DNA of 64,000 nucleotides, taken from assembly GCF_002087075.1 (NCBI RefSeq), contig NZ_MWSM01000027.1, forward strand, positions 1-64,000, written 5' to 3'. The notes beneath the pieces were generated by a model. It did no database searches. It saw only the letters and a program-made list of their open reading frames with translations, and had not been told where the DNA came from. The stretch's first letter is position 1; each line of letters opens with the position of its first letter. Positions 47,524-56,035 of this stretch are shown here, piece by piece. The DNA is from Streptococcus pseudopneumoniae ATCC BAA-960 = CCUG 49455 (lineage in GTDB: Bacteria; Bacillota; Bacilli; Lactobacillales; Streptococcaceae). The position numbers were made by a program, and so were the translations under genes.

Positions 47524-48763
47524 ATAATTTCTCGTTAACAAAGCGGACAAACTGATTCCACCAAACTTTTAAGAAGAAGGCTTTTTCAATTTTCTTGTCT
47601 GCAACCATTTCGAAACTAGGGCGCTCTGTGGTGATGTAACCTTGACCGATCAAGTCCTTGTCTTCGTAAGTTAAATGGCCAACCACTGTTCCAGCTTCAA
47701 GTGGTGCTGGGATTGCTTTGGAATCAGGTGTGAATTGAACAGATTGGGAAGATTGATTCCCAACACGTTCAATTAGATAGATATCCTCTGGGGCCACTGC
47801 AGTGACCGTATCTTCTTTTCCATCTTGTACAGGGGTTTTGCTATCTTGATAGGCATCGCCTTGCTGAACGATTTTGCGAAGTGTAAATGTAGAAGAAATA
47901 TAATCCATTAGTGAAGATGTAGCTGTAAACCGAGCGTAAGGATTATTGTCTTGATGGTCTGCATTTAAAACAACTGTGATGACTCTCATGCCTTTTTCGA
48001 CAGTAGTACCAACAAAAGACTCTCCAGCCTTATCTGTTGTTCCTGTTTTCAGTCCATCAAAACCACCACGGTAAGCAGGCATACCTTCTAACATGTAGTT
48101 GGTTGAAGTGATTGTTATCCCATCAAAAGTAGAAGAAGGTTTTTTGGTGATTTCCAAAACTTGTGGGTATTTTTTGATGAGGTTGCGGGCAACGATAGCG
48201 ACATCATAAGCACTGAGCTTGTTTTCATCATCTTTTTTTGAGCCCGGGTAAATATTATCTCCTAGAGTCTCGTTGTTCAGACCAGTTGTATTGACAACAG
48301 TGGCATCTTTGATTCCCCATTCCAAGAGTTTTGCTCGCATCATATCAACGAAGTTTTTTTCAGAGCCAGCAATTTTCTCAGCTAGGGCAATAGCGGCGCT
48401 GTTGGCACTAGATACCAGAGTTGCTTCAAGCAACTCTTCGACAGTATAATTACGGGCCTCCATAGGAACATTACTGGCTTCAGAATTTGTCGTCAATTGA
48501 TAAGGATAATCAGAAATATCTACTGGGGTGGATAGTGTGATACTTCCATTTTCCAGAGCTTCATAGACTAGATAAACAGTAATCAATTTTGTTATGGAAG
48601 CAATTTCGACAGGTTGCGTTGCATCCTTCTCATAGAGAATTTTACCAGTATTTGCCTCAACAGCAATCGCATGTTTAGCGGCAATGGTAAAATCTTGAGC
48701 AACAGCAGTAGAAGCACCTCCTAAAAGGGAGACAGTTAATAAAGTTAAAAATATTTTTTTCAT
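47522..48763 (-). CDS. dacA: D-alanyl-D-alanine carboxypeptidase DacA (PBP3)
   Basis: This 413-residue penicillin-binding protein trims the terminal D-Ala of peptidoglycan pentapeptides and controls septum placement. It has a signal peptide (1-22), the active site S56-ITK59, the SAN triad (VSSANSAA, about 118-121) and KTG (GLKTGTTDKAG, about 239). A beta-rich C-terminal domain and amphipathic anchor (FLKVWWNQFVRFVNEKL) hold it at the membrane. No Shine-Dalgarno is visible. An extended -10 TGA-TAGAAT (48773-48781, minus strand) ends only 9 bases before the ATG, so the leader is a few bases at most. Confidence 0.97.
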   Translation of the reverse strand: MKKIFLTLLTVSLLGGASTAVAQDFTIAAKHAIAVEANTGKILYEKDATQPVEIASITKLITVYLVYEALENGSITLSTPVDISDYPYQLTTNSEASNVPMEARNYTVEELLEATLVSSANSAAIALAEKIAGSEKNFVDMMRAKLLEWGIKDATVVNTTGLNNETLGDNIYPGSKKDDENKLSAYDVAIVARNLIKKYPQVLEITKKPSSTFDGITITSTNYMLEGMPAYRGGFDGLKTGTTDKAGESFVGTTVEKGMRVITVVLNADHQDNNPYARFTATSSLMDYISSTFTLRKIVQQGDAYQDSKTPVQDGKEDTVTAVAPEDIYLIERVGNQSSQSVQFTPDSKAIPAPLEAGTVVGHLTYEDKDLIGQGYITTERPSFEMVADKKIEKAFFLKVWWNQFVRFVNEKL

Positions 48764-48840
48764 AGTAGTCTTATTCTATCATAAAGAAAAAAAATATTCT
48801 TGCTTTAATAATTCATCCGTTAAGCTTTTTGAAAATATGG

Positions 48841-48846
48841 TAAAAT
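48841..48846 (+). promoter_or_regulatory. Extended -10 promoter of the AI-2E family gene
   Basis: TGG-TAAAAT lies 20 bases upstream of the ATG at 48866, with GGGAGG in the leader. Confidence 0.6.
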
Positions 48847-48865
48847 AGAGTGAGGGAGGTAACTC

Positions 48866-49975
48866 ATGTTTCGTAGAAATAAATTATTTTTTTGGACCAC
48901 AGAAATTTTACTCTTAACAATCATATTTTACCTATGGAGACAGATGGGGTCTTTGATTAACCCTTTTGTTAGCGTGCTTAATACAATTATGATTCCATTT
49001 TTATTAGGGGGGGTTCTTTATTATTTGACAAACCCTATTGTTACTTTCTTAAATAAAGTCTGTAAACTCAATCGTTTGCTTGGTATTTTAATTACCTTGT
49101 GTGCTTTGGTCTGGGGAATGGTCGTAGGTGTTGTCTATCTTTTACCTATTTTGATTAATCAGTTATCTAGTTTGATTATATCTAGTCAAACTATTTATAG
49201 TCGAGTACAAGACTTAATCATAGACTTATCTAATTATCCTGCGCTCCAGAATTTGGATGTAGAAGCTACAATTCAGCAGTTAAACTTATCCTATGTTGAT
49301 ATTCTTCAAAATATCCTAAATAGCGTATCAAATAGTGTGGGGAGCGTCTTGTCAGCTCTTATCAGTACTGTTTTGATTTTGATTATGACTCCAGTTTTTT
49401 TGGTTTATTTCTTACTAGATGGACATAAATTCTTGCCCATGCTTGAAAGAACGATTCTAAAGAGGGATCGCTTGCATATTGCAGGCTTATTAAAGAATTT
49501 GAATGCGACGATTGCTCGCTATATTAGTGGAGTTTCGATTGACGCAATCATTATAGGTTGTTTGGCTTATATTGGCTATAGTATTATTGGTTTAAAATAT
49601 GCTTTAGTTTTTGCTATTTTTTCTGGTGTAGCCAATTTAATTCCTTATGTGGGGCCAAGTATTGGTTTGATTCCTATGATTATTGCAAATATATTCACTG
49701 ATCCCCATAGAATGCTGATTGCAGTGATTTATATGCTTGTTGTTCAGCAGGTAGATGGCAATATCTTATATCCTCGAATCGTAGGAAGTGTTATGAAGGT
49801 TCATCCAATCACGATTTTAGTTTTACTTTTGTTGTCAAGCAATATCTATGGTGTAGTTGGAATGATTGTCGCAGTGCCAACCTATTCTATCTTAAAAGAA
49901 ATTTCTAAGTTCTTATCCCGTTTGTATGAAAATCATAAAATAATGAAAGAACGAGAAAGAGAATTAGCTAAGTAA
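48866..49975 (+). CDS. AI-2E family transporter
   Basis: This 369-residue membrane protein of the AI-2E/TqsA/YtvI family has about eight segments and the conserved C-terminal signature VQQVDGNILYPRIVG followed by HPITILVLLLLSSNIYGVVGM (a 21-residue span). Family members include exporters of autoinducer-2 and Na+/H+ antiporters, so the substrate is open. GGGAGG lies 7 bases before the ATG. It is divergent from dacA and monocistronic. Confidence 0.88.
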   Translation: MFRRNKLFFWTTEILLLTIIFYLWRQMGSLINPFVSVLNTIMIPFLLGGVLYYLTNPIVTFLNKVCKLNRLLGILITLCALVWGMVVGVVYLLPILINQLSSLIISSQTIYSRVQDLIIDLSNYPALQNLDVEATIQQLNLSYVDILQNILNSVSNSVGSVLSALISTVLILIMTPVFLVYFLLDGHKFLPMLERTILKRDRLHIAGLLKNLNATIARYISGVSIDAIIIGCLAYIGYSIIGLKYALVFAIFSGVANLIPYVGPSIGLIPMIIANIFTDPHRMLIAVIYMLVVQQVDGNILYPRIVGSVMKVHPITILVLLLLSSNIYGVVGMIVAVPTYSILKEISKFLSRLYENHKIMKERERELAK

Positions 49976-49977
49976 AA

Positions 49978-49999
49978 GTCAGGAGAACCCTGATTTTTC
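49978..49999 (+). terminator. Terminator of the AI-2E family gene
   Basis: TCAGG-AGAAC-CCTGA with TTTTTCTTT lies just after the stop codon. Confidence 0.75.
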
Positions 50000-50102
50000 T
50001 TTACTAGAAGTGGCCTTTAGATTAGAAGATTGAAAATAAGTTAAAGTCCTAAACTAATTTTCACAGCTAAAAATAGTAGAAGTTAATCTGGTAAAAATCG
50101 AA

Positions 50103-50145
50103 AAAACCAGTGGAATTCCGTGTCAGGGTAAGTTCCACTGGTTTT
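50103..50145. other. Long perfect hairpin in the dacA-ssrA spacer
   Basis: AAAACCAGTGGAA and TTCCACTGGTTTT form a 13-bp perfect stem around a 17-base loop. It may be a second terminator or a small repeat element. The surrounding 640-base spacer (49976-50620) also holds a RUP copy; the part at 50285-50570 shows nothing recognisable. Confidence 0.6.
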
Positions 50146-50177
50146 CATAGTCTATTAAAGTTCGAATGAAACCTATT

Positions 50178-50284
50178 TATAGTAGATTGAAACTAGAATA
50201 GTACACCTCTAATTCTAAAACATTGTTAGAAATCGATTTGACTGTCCTGATCTATTCGTCCTATTCTTATTTCATTTTACTATA
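50178..50284 (+). repeat. RUP element
   Basis: Exactly 107 bp, from TATAGTAGATTG to TTTTACTATA, the reported RUP length. The ends have TA/TA as expected for IS630-Spn1-type mobilisation. It matches the copy at 42-145 in reverse. Confidence 0.88.
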
Positions 50285-50575
50285 TTTTGGTGCAATAAGT
50301 GAAAAGTAGTCCGAATAATATAAGGATTGATTTTATTGTTTTTAAACTCAAATGAATTGAAACAAAGAGAGTAGGAAAATTCTCATCTGAAAGTATTTTA
50401 GAATAATTCTCTTCGTGAATTTCTTCAAAACAGATAGCTTCATCTTAGGTATGTGTTAATTGGATTTCGTAAGTTCTATTCATAATCGTAAAGTTATGCA
50501 CTGAGAAAGTTGTAGTTAGTCTCCCAGTTTGCTAAATTTCTCGAATAGTATCTTTTTTAGGTATGTGATTTCTTT

Positions 50576-50604
50576 TTGCATTTTTGTGTTAGATAAGGTA
50601 TAAT
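50576..50604 (+). promoter_or_regulatory. ssrA promoter
   Basis: TTGCAT (50576-50581), a 17-base spacer and TATAAT (50599-50604) lie 16 bases upstream of the tmRNA. Confidence 0.78.
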
Positions 50605-50620
50605 AGTTTTATTGTCTTTT

Positions 50621-50965
50621 GGGGTCGTTACGGATTCGACAGGCATTATGAGGCATATTTTGCGACTCGTGTGGCGACGTAAACGCTCAGTTAAATATAA
50701 CTGCAAAAAATAACACTTCTTACGCTCTAGCTGCCTAAAAACCAGCAGGCGTGACCCGATTTGGATTGCTCGTGTTCAATGACAGGTCTTATTATTAGCG
50801 AGATACGATTAAGCCTTGTCTAGCGGCTTGATAAGAGATTGATAGACTCGCAGTTTCTAGACTTGAGTTATGTGTCGAGGGGCTGTTAAAATAATACATA
50901 ACCTATGGTTGTAGACAAATATGTTGGCAGGTGTTTGGACGTGGGTTCGACTCCCACCGGCTCCA
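50621..50965 (+). ncRNA. ssrA: Transfer-messenger RNA (tmRNA)
   Basis: This is a one-piece tmRNA of about 345 bases that rescues stalled ribosomes. The 5-prime end GGGGTCGTTACGGATTCGACAGG (a 23-base span) and the 3-prime tRNA-like end GGTTCGACTCCCACCGGCTCCA (a 22-base span) are canonical. The tag frame at 50703-50738 encodes AKNNTSYALAA followed by TAA, the known streptococcal tag. It has its own promoter and terminator. Confidence 0.97.
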
Positions 50966-50966
50966 T

Positions 50967-51042
50967 TATTCCTTTGCATTCCTTGGTAAAACGTTGTTAA
51001 ATCAACGTTTTTTATTTTTATCTTTGGTATTCCTTTGCATTC
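50967..51042. repeat. 15-bp direct repeats beside ssrA
   Basis: TATTCCTTTGCATTC occurs at 50967-50981 and again at 51028-51042, flanking the ssrA terminator. The first copy starts right after the tmRNA 3-prime end, a common integration site, so this could be a scar of an excised element or a local duplication. Confidence 0.6.
50988..51019 (+). terminator. ssrA terminator
   Basis: AAAACGTTG-TTAAAT-CAACGTTTT with TTATTTTT is a strong intrinsic terminator 22 bases after the tmRNA. Confidence 0.88.
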
Positions 51043-51139
51043 TTTTGCTAAAAAGGGAGTCACAAACAGACCCTATTTTAAAAAAGGATAGAAAAAAGGA
51101 TACAACATTTGTCGCATCCTAAAAATAATCTTTTTTCCA

Positions 51140-51227
51140 CGGAAGACATGGGATTCGAACCCATGCACGCTATTACACGCCTACCGCGTTTCCAACACGG
51201 CCTCTTAAGCCTCTTGAGTAATCTTCC
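51140..51227 (-). tRNA. tRNA-Ser (GGA)
   Basis: An 88-base class II tRNA on the minus strand with acceptor GGAAGAT/GTCTTCC and discriminator G. The anticodon loop TTGGAAA gives GGA, with a long variable arm and T-loop GGGTTCGAATCCC. It is convergent with ssrA. An extended -10 TGG-TAGACT is seen upstream on its strand. Confidence 0.95.
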
Positions 51228-51328
51228 AATACTTACTTAAATAGTCTACCATAAAGGTCCTTATCTTGCAATAAAAATTCTGTAAATAAGAAAAATGACA
51301 GAATTTGAAGGAAAATGATAAAAAGCGC

Positions 51329-51376
51329 TTGACTTTGAAAAAAAGTATGATAGAATGAATGGTGTAAACGATAACA
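51329..51376 (+). promoter_or_regulatory. fru operon promoter with cre site
   Basis: TTGACT (51329-51334), a 16-base spacer and the extended -10 TGA-TAGAAT (51351-51356) form the promoter. TGTAAACGATAACA (51363-51376) matches the CcpA cre consensus TGWAANCGNTNWCA at every position and covers the transcription start, so catabolite repression by CcpA is expected. Confidence 0.88.
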
Positions 51377-51388
51377 GGAGGTGATTCA

Positions 51389-52129
51389 GTGTTAAAAACA
51401 GAGCGTAAGCAACTGATTTTAGAGGAGTTAAATCAACATCATGTAGTTGCTCTTGAAAAATTAGTTAGTTTGCTAGAAACGTCAGAATCAACGGTTCGAA
51501 GAGACTTGGATGAGTTGGAAGCGGAAAACAAGCTTCGTCGTGTGCATGGTGGAGCAGAACTCCCCCACTCCTTACAGGAAGAAGAAACCATTCAAGAAAA
51601 ATCTGTCAAAAACCTTCAAGAAAAGAAGTTGCTGGCTCAGAAAGCAGCCTCTCTCATTAAAGAAAAAGATGTCATCTTTATCGATGCTGGAACAACAACT
51701 GCTTTTTTGATTCATGAATTGGTCAATAAGAATGTTACAGTTGTGACCAACTCCATTCACCATGCCGCTCAGTTGGTTGAAAAGCAGATTCCAATTGTCA
51801 TGGTTGGAGGAAACGTCAAGACGGCGACAGATGCTAGTATCGGGGGCGTTGCTCTTAACCAGATTAACCAATTGCACTTTGACCGTGCCTTTATCGGAAT
51901 GAATGGTGTTGACGATGGCTATTATACGACTCCTGATATGGAGGAGGGAGCTGTGAAAAGAGCTATTTTGGAGAATGCCAAGCAGACCTACGTCTTGGTG
52001 GATTCGTCAAAAATTGGACAAACTTGCTTTGCCAAGGTAGCACCGCTCAAACGAGCTATCGTTATCACAAGTCAAGGGCATGAGCTTTTGCAGGCTATTA
52101 AGGAAAAAACGGAGGTAATAGAAGTATGA
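51389..52129 (+). CDS. fruR: DeoR-family fructose operon repressor
   Basis: This 246-residue regulator has an N-terminal DeoR helix-turn-helix (LLETSESTVRRDLDELE, about 28-44, then RVHGGAEL) and a C-terminal sugar-phosphate sensor domain with FIDAGTTT, VVTNSIHHA and FIGMNGVD. The start is GTG with AGGAGG 8 bases upstream. It autoregulates the operon in related species, sensing fructose-1-phosphate (family knowledge). It overlaps fruK by four bases. Confidence 0.93.
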   Translation: MLKTERKQLILEELNQHHVVALEKLVSLLETSESTVRRDLDELEAENKLRRVHGGAELPHSLQEEETIQEKSVKNLQEKKLLAQKAASLIKEKDVIFIDAGTTTAFLIHELVNKNVTVVTNSIHHAAQLVEKQIPIVMVGGNVKTATDASIGGVALNQINQLHFDRAFIGMNGVDDGYYTTPDMEEGAVKRAILENAKQTYVLVDSSKIGQTCFAKVAPLKRAIVITSQGHELLQAIKEKTEVIEV

Positions 52130-53037
52130 TTTATACAGTCACACTCAATCCATCTATTGACTATATTGTGCGTTTGGACCAAGTTCAAGTCGGTAGTGTC
52201 AATCGTATGGACAGTGATGATAAGTTTGCTGGTGGGAAAGGAATCAATGTTAGCCGTGTCTTGAAACGCTTGGATATTCCCAATACTGCGACTGGATTTA
52301 TCGGTGGCTTTACTGGTAAATTTATCACAGATACTTTGGCAGAGGAAAAAATTGAGACACGTTTTGTCCAAGTGGCAGAAGATACTCGTATCAATGTTAA
52401 GATAAAAGCAGACCAGGAAACAGAAATCAACGGAAGGGGTCCAACTGTTGAACCAGCTCAGCTAGAAGAATTGAAAGCTATTTTATCTAGCTTGACTGCA
52501 GAAGACACGGTTGTATTTGCGGGTTCAAGTGCTAAAAATATAGGCAATGTTATTTATAAGGATTTGATTGCCTTGACGCGCCAGACGGGTGCGCAAGTGG
52601 TTTGTGACTTTGAAGGTCAGACCTTGATTGATAGTTTGGACTACCAGCCACTTTTGGTCAAACCAAACAATCATGAACTTGGAGCGATTTTTGAGGTTAA
52701 ACTCGAAAGTTTAGATGAAATTGAGAAATACGCTCGTGAGTTACTGGCTAAAGGTGCTCAAAACGTCATTATCTCTATGGCTGGTGACGGTGCTCTTCTT
52801 GTCACATCTGAGGGAGCTTACTTTGCTAAACCAATCAAAGGGACAGTCAAAAATTCAGTCGGAGCTGGTGACTCTATGGTTGCCGGATTCACAGGTGAAT
52901 TTGTCAAATCAAAAGACGCAGTAGAAGCCTTCAAATGGGGAGTGGCTTGTGGAACGGCAACCACCTTCTCAGATGATTTGGCAACAGCAGAATTTATTAA
53001 AGAAACATATGAAAAAGTTGAGGTAGAAAAACGATGA
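52126..53037 (+). CDS. fruK: 1-phosphofructokinase
   Basis: This 303-residue PfkB-family kinase converts fructose-1-phosphate to fructose-1,6-bisphosphate. Motifs are NPSIDYIV, GGKGINVSRVLK and the catalytic NSVGAGDSMVAGF (about residue 245). It overlaps fruR upstream and fruA downstream by four bases each, so the three proteins are translationally coupled. Confidence 0.96.
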   Translation: MIYTVTLNPSIDYIVRLDQVQVGSVNRMDSDDKFAGGKGINVSRVLKRLDIPNTATGFIGGFTGKFITDTLAEEKIETRFVQVAEDTRINVKIKADQETEINGRGPTVEPAQLEELKAILSSLTAEDTVVFAGSSAKNIGNVIYKDLIALTRQTGAQVVCDFEGQTLIDSLDYQPLLVKPNNHELGAIFEVKLESLDEIEKYARELLAKGAQNVIISMAGDGALLVTSEGAYFAKPIKGTVKNSVGAGDSMVAGFTGEFVKSKDAVEAFKWGVACGTATTFSDDLATAEFIKETYEKVEVEKR

Positions 53038-54986
53038 GAATTCAAGACCTATTGAGAAAAGATGTCATGTTGCTGGATTTGCAGGCAACTGAAAAAACAG
53101 CTGTCATTGAAGAGATGATTAAAAGCTTGACAGACCACGGTTATGTGACAGATTTTGAAACTTTTAAAGAAGGCATTTTGGCGCGTGAAGCCTTGACTTC
53201 TACTGGTTTGGGTGACGGTATCGCAATGCCTCACAGCAAAAACGCTGCTGTCAAAGAAGCGACAGTTCTATTTGCTAAGTCAAATAAGGGTGTTGATTAT
53301 GAGAGCTTGGACGGACAACCAACAGACCTCTTCTTCATGATTGCGGCTCCAGAAGGTGCCAATGACACTCACTTGGCAGCCTTGGCAGAATTGTCTCAAT
53401 ACTTGATGAAAGACGGTTTTGCTGACAAACTTCGTCAAGCAACATCAGCTGATCAAGTCATCGAACTTTTTGACAAAGCTTCAGAAAAAACTGAGGAACC
53501 TGTTCAAGTACCTGCCAATAACTCTGGTGACTTTATCGTGGCTGTTACAGCTTGTACGACAGGTATTGCCCACACTTACATGGCCCAAGAAGCCCTTCAA
53601 AAAGTGGCTGCTGAAATGGGGGTTGGTATCAAGGTCGAAACCAACGGTGCCAGCGGTGTTGGGAACCAACTAACATCAGAGGACATCCGTAAGGCTAAAG
53701 CTGTTATCATCGCAGCAGACAAGGCAGTTGAAATGGATCGTTTCGATGGCAAACCATTGATCAATCGTCCAGTTGCTGACGGTATCCGTAAAACAGAAGA
53801 GCTGATTAACTTGGCTCTTTCTGGGGATGCTGAAATCTACCGTGCCGCTAATGGTGCCAAAGCCGCAACAGCCTCTAACGAAAAACAAAGCCTTGGTGGT
53901 GCCTTCTACAAACACTTGATGAGTGGTGTATCTCAAATGTTGCCATTCGTTATTGGTGGTGGTATCATGATTGCCCTTGCCTTCTTGATTGACGGTGCTT
54001 TGGGCGTTCCAAATGAAAACCTTGGTAATCTTGGTTCCTACCATGAACTAGCTTCTATGTTCATGAAAATTGGTGGAGCTGCCTTTGGTTTGATGCTTCC
54101 AGTCTTTGCAGGTTATGTTGCCTATTCTATTGCTGAAAAACCAGGTTTGGTAGCTGGTTTCGTGGCTGGTGCTATTGCCAAAGAAGGGTTTGCCTTTGGT
54201 AAGATCCCTTATGCCGCAGGTGGTGAAGCAACTTCAACTCTTGCAGGTGTATCATCTGGTTTCCTAGGTGCCCTTGTGGGAGGATTTATCGCAGGTGCAT
54301 TGGTTCTTGCTATCAAGAAATACGTTAAAGTTCCTCGTTCACTTGAAGGTGCTAAATCAATCCTTCTCTTGCCACTTCTTGGAACGATCTTGACTGGATT
54401 TGTCATGCTAGCTGTGAATATCCCGATGGCGGCAATCAACACTGCTATGAATGACTTCCTAGGCGGTCTTGGAGGCGGTTCAGCTGTCCTTCTTGGTATC
54501 GTCCTTGGTGGAATGATGGCTGTTGACATGGGTGGACCAGTTAACAAAGCGGCTTATGTCTTTGGTACAGGTACGCTTGCAGCGACTGTTTCTTCAGGTG
54601 GTTCTGTAGCCATGGCAGCAGTTATGGCTGGAGGAATGGTGCCACCACTTGCAATCTTTGTCGCAACGCTTCTTTTCAAAGATAAATTTACCAAGGAAGA
54701 ACGCAACTCTGGTTTGACGAATATCATCATGGGCTTGTCATTTATCACTGAGGGAGCGATTCCGTTTGGTGCAGCTGACCCAGCTCGTGCGATTCCAAGT
54801 TTCATTCTTGGTTCAGCAGTAGCAGGAGGTCTCGTTGGTCTTACTGGTATCAAACTCATGGCGCCACACGGAGGAATCTTCGTTATTGCCCTTACTTCAA
54901 ATGCCCTCCTTTACCTCGTTGCTGTCTTGGTAGGAGCAATCGTAAGTGGTGTGGTTTATGGTTACCTACGCAAACCACAAGCATAA
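53034..54986 (+). CDS. fruA: PTS fructose transporter subunit EIIABC
   Basis: This 650-residue permease imports fructose as fructose-1-phosphate. Domain order is IIA (1-150, phospho-His H67 in GIAMPHSKN), IIB (about 165-265, Cys C174 in TACTTGIAHT) and IIC (about 295-645, about nine membrane segments). All three parts are intact. It overlaps fruK by four bases. Transcription ends at the hairpin at 55006-55034. Confidence 0.96.
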   Translation: MRIQDLLRKDVMLLDLQATEKTAVIEEMIKSLTDHGYVTDFETFKEGILAREALTSTGLGDGIAMPHSKNAAVKEATVLFAKSNKGVDYESLDGQPTDLFFMIAAPEGANDTHLAALAELSQYLMKDGFADKLRQATSADQVIELFDKASEKTEEPVQVPANNSGDFIVAVTACTTGIAHTYMAQEALQKVAAEMGVGIKVETNGASGVGNQLTSEDIRKAKAVIIAADKAVEMDRFDGKPLINRPVADGIRKTEELINLALSGDAEIYRAANGAKAATASNEKQSLGGAFYKHLMSGVSQMLPFVIGGGIMIALAFLIDGALGVPNENLGNLGSYHELASMFMKIGGAAFGLMLPVFAGYVAYSIAEKPGLVAGFVAGAIAKEGFAFGKIPYAAGGEATSTLAGVSSGFLGALVGGFIAGALVLAIKKYVKVPRSLEGAKSILLLPLLGTILTGFVMLAVNIPMAAINTAMNDFLGGLGGGSAVLLGIVLGGMMAVDMGGPVNKAAYVFGTGTLAATVSSGGSVAMAAVMAGGMVPPLAIFVATLLFKDKFTKEERNSGLTNIIMGLSFITEGAIPFGAADPARAIPSFILGSAVAGGLVGLTGIKLMAPHGGIFVIALTSNALLYLVAVLVGAIVSGVVYGYLRKPQA

Positions 54987-55005
54987 AAATTAGATAGAAA
55001 ATAAA

Positions 55006-55034
55006 AAGATTGGACCGTTTGGTGCAGTCTTTTT
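55006..55034 (+). terminator. fruA terminator, left copy of a 29-bp direct repeat
   Basis: AAGATTGGACC-GTTT-GGTGCAGTCTTTTT is a hairpin terminator. An identical 29-base copy lies at 55967-55995, and the accessory gene 55118-55897 sits between them. Confidence 0.85.
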
Positions 55035-55042
55035 TAAAGAAT

Positions 55043-55071
55043 TTGACAAACAAGTTTTTGAATGATATTCT
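55043..55071 (+). promoter_or_regulatory. Promoter of the accessory gene
   Basis: TTGACA (consensus, 55043-55048), a 17-base spacer and TATTCT (55066-55071) preceded by TGA lie 46 bases before the ATG. The accessory gene therefore carries its own promoter. Confidence 0.8.
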
Positions 55072-55117
55072 AAAATAAAACTCATAGAAATGAAAAAACA
55101 TAATGAGAGTATTTTAA

Positions 55118-55897
55118 ATGAATATAATTGAATTTATTCTGGATTTGGATTGGAAGAAGATAGTAGAATCAATTTTATCAGCTCTATTAGCTTCTGGAAT
55201 AATCGGTGGTTTTGGTTACTTAGTGACGAAAAAAATTACAAGAGATTTTCGTATTGCAGAAGAAATGAAATCGTATGGATTTAAAGGTGTAGTGGCAAAG
55301 AAAAAGCATTCGACTAGAGAGATTAAAAAGTTATGTAAAAATACTAAAAGATTGGATTTACTTTTTATATCAGGTATTGATTTTTTTTCGGAAAATAGAA
55401 CTGTATTAGAGAATGCTATGAATAATGGAATGAAAATTCGTTTTTTGTGTTCTCAGATCTATACCAATTTTTTATCAGATTTAGAGAAACTTGAGGATAA
55501 AGAAGGGTTGCGAAAGTCTGACACAAATATTAGTATCGAAATTGAAGATGTGACTAAAAAATATAGTAAATATGTAGAAAGTGGACAAATGGAAATTCGC
55601 TATTATTCAACACAATATCGTTTGCCGTTTATGTTGGTTTATAAAAAAAAGAAAAATATGAAGATGACAAAGGCTTTTTTAAGAGTTACTCTGCCTCCAT
55701 ATAATTGGGAGACCAATTTTGTGTTGATAGGTGAACGTAAAACTACTAAAAAAGATGACTTTTTTAAAACTAATAATGATGAAATAGATTTCATTTCTAT
55801 GATGGAAAAACATTTCGATTGTGTTTGGGAAGTTGCGGATAGGGAAATAGATAGAAAACAAGAAATAAAAAATACAAATTTCGAAGTGAAATCTTAA
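55118..55897 (+). CDS. Membrane-anchored protein with a phospholipase-D-like fold, unknown function
   Basis: This 259-residue protein has an amphipathic start and one membrane segment (about residues 17-36, LSALLASGIIGGFGYLV). A cytosolic domain follows, and its segment RLDLLFISGIDFFSENRTVL then NAMNNGMKIRFLC resembles PLD-like or DUF5919-type domains. No HKD catalytic motif is visible. It is notably AT-rich and Lys-rich compared with fruA and ftsK, which suggests horizontal acquisition. It has its own consensus promoter and lies between 29-bp direct repeats. Similar single-TM PLD-like proteins are found among phage-defence effectors, so a defence role is possible but speculative. Confidence 0.7.
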   Translation: MNIIEFILDLDWKKIVESILSALLASGIIGGFGYLVTKKITRDFRIAEEMKSYGFKGVVAKKKHSTREIKKLCKNTKRLDLLFISGIDFFSENRTVLENAMNNGMKIRFLCSQIYTNFLSDLEKLEDKEGLRKSDTNISIEIEDVTKKYSKYVESGQMEIRYYSTQYRLPFMLVYKKKKNMKMTKAFLRVTLPPYNWETNFVLIGERKTTKKDDFFKTNNDEIDFISMMEKHFDCVWEVADREIDRKQEIKNTNFEVKS

Positions 55898-55966
55898 AAA
55901 TCTAAACTTTGAGACTTTGCTTATTTAAATATAATAACAATTACTTTGAATATAATCATGATAAAG

Positions 55967-55995
55967 AAGATTGGACCGTTTGGTGCAGTCTTTTT
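55967..55995 (+). terminator. Right copy of the 29-bp direct repeat (terminator hairpin)
   Basis: Identical to 55006-55034. It terminates the accessory gene 69 bases after its stop and lies 28 bases upstream of the ftsK -10 box. Confidence 0.85.
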
Positions 55996-56035
55996 CTCTT
56001 TTCGAAATGCCTGTGAAATATGGTATAATAGAAAA

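Noticed and set aside
50857-51122. Frames overlapping the 3-prime part of ssrA
   Set aside because: They run through the tmRNA and its terminator; one contains translated tRNA-like sequence, a frequent spurious prediction.
53676-54859. Long antisense frames over fruA
   Set aside because: They mirror the strongly biased codons of fruA and have no start signals.
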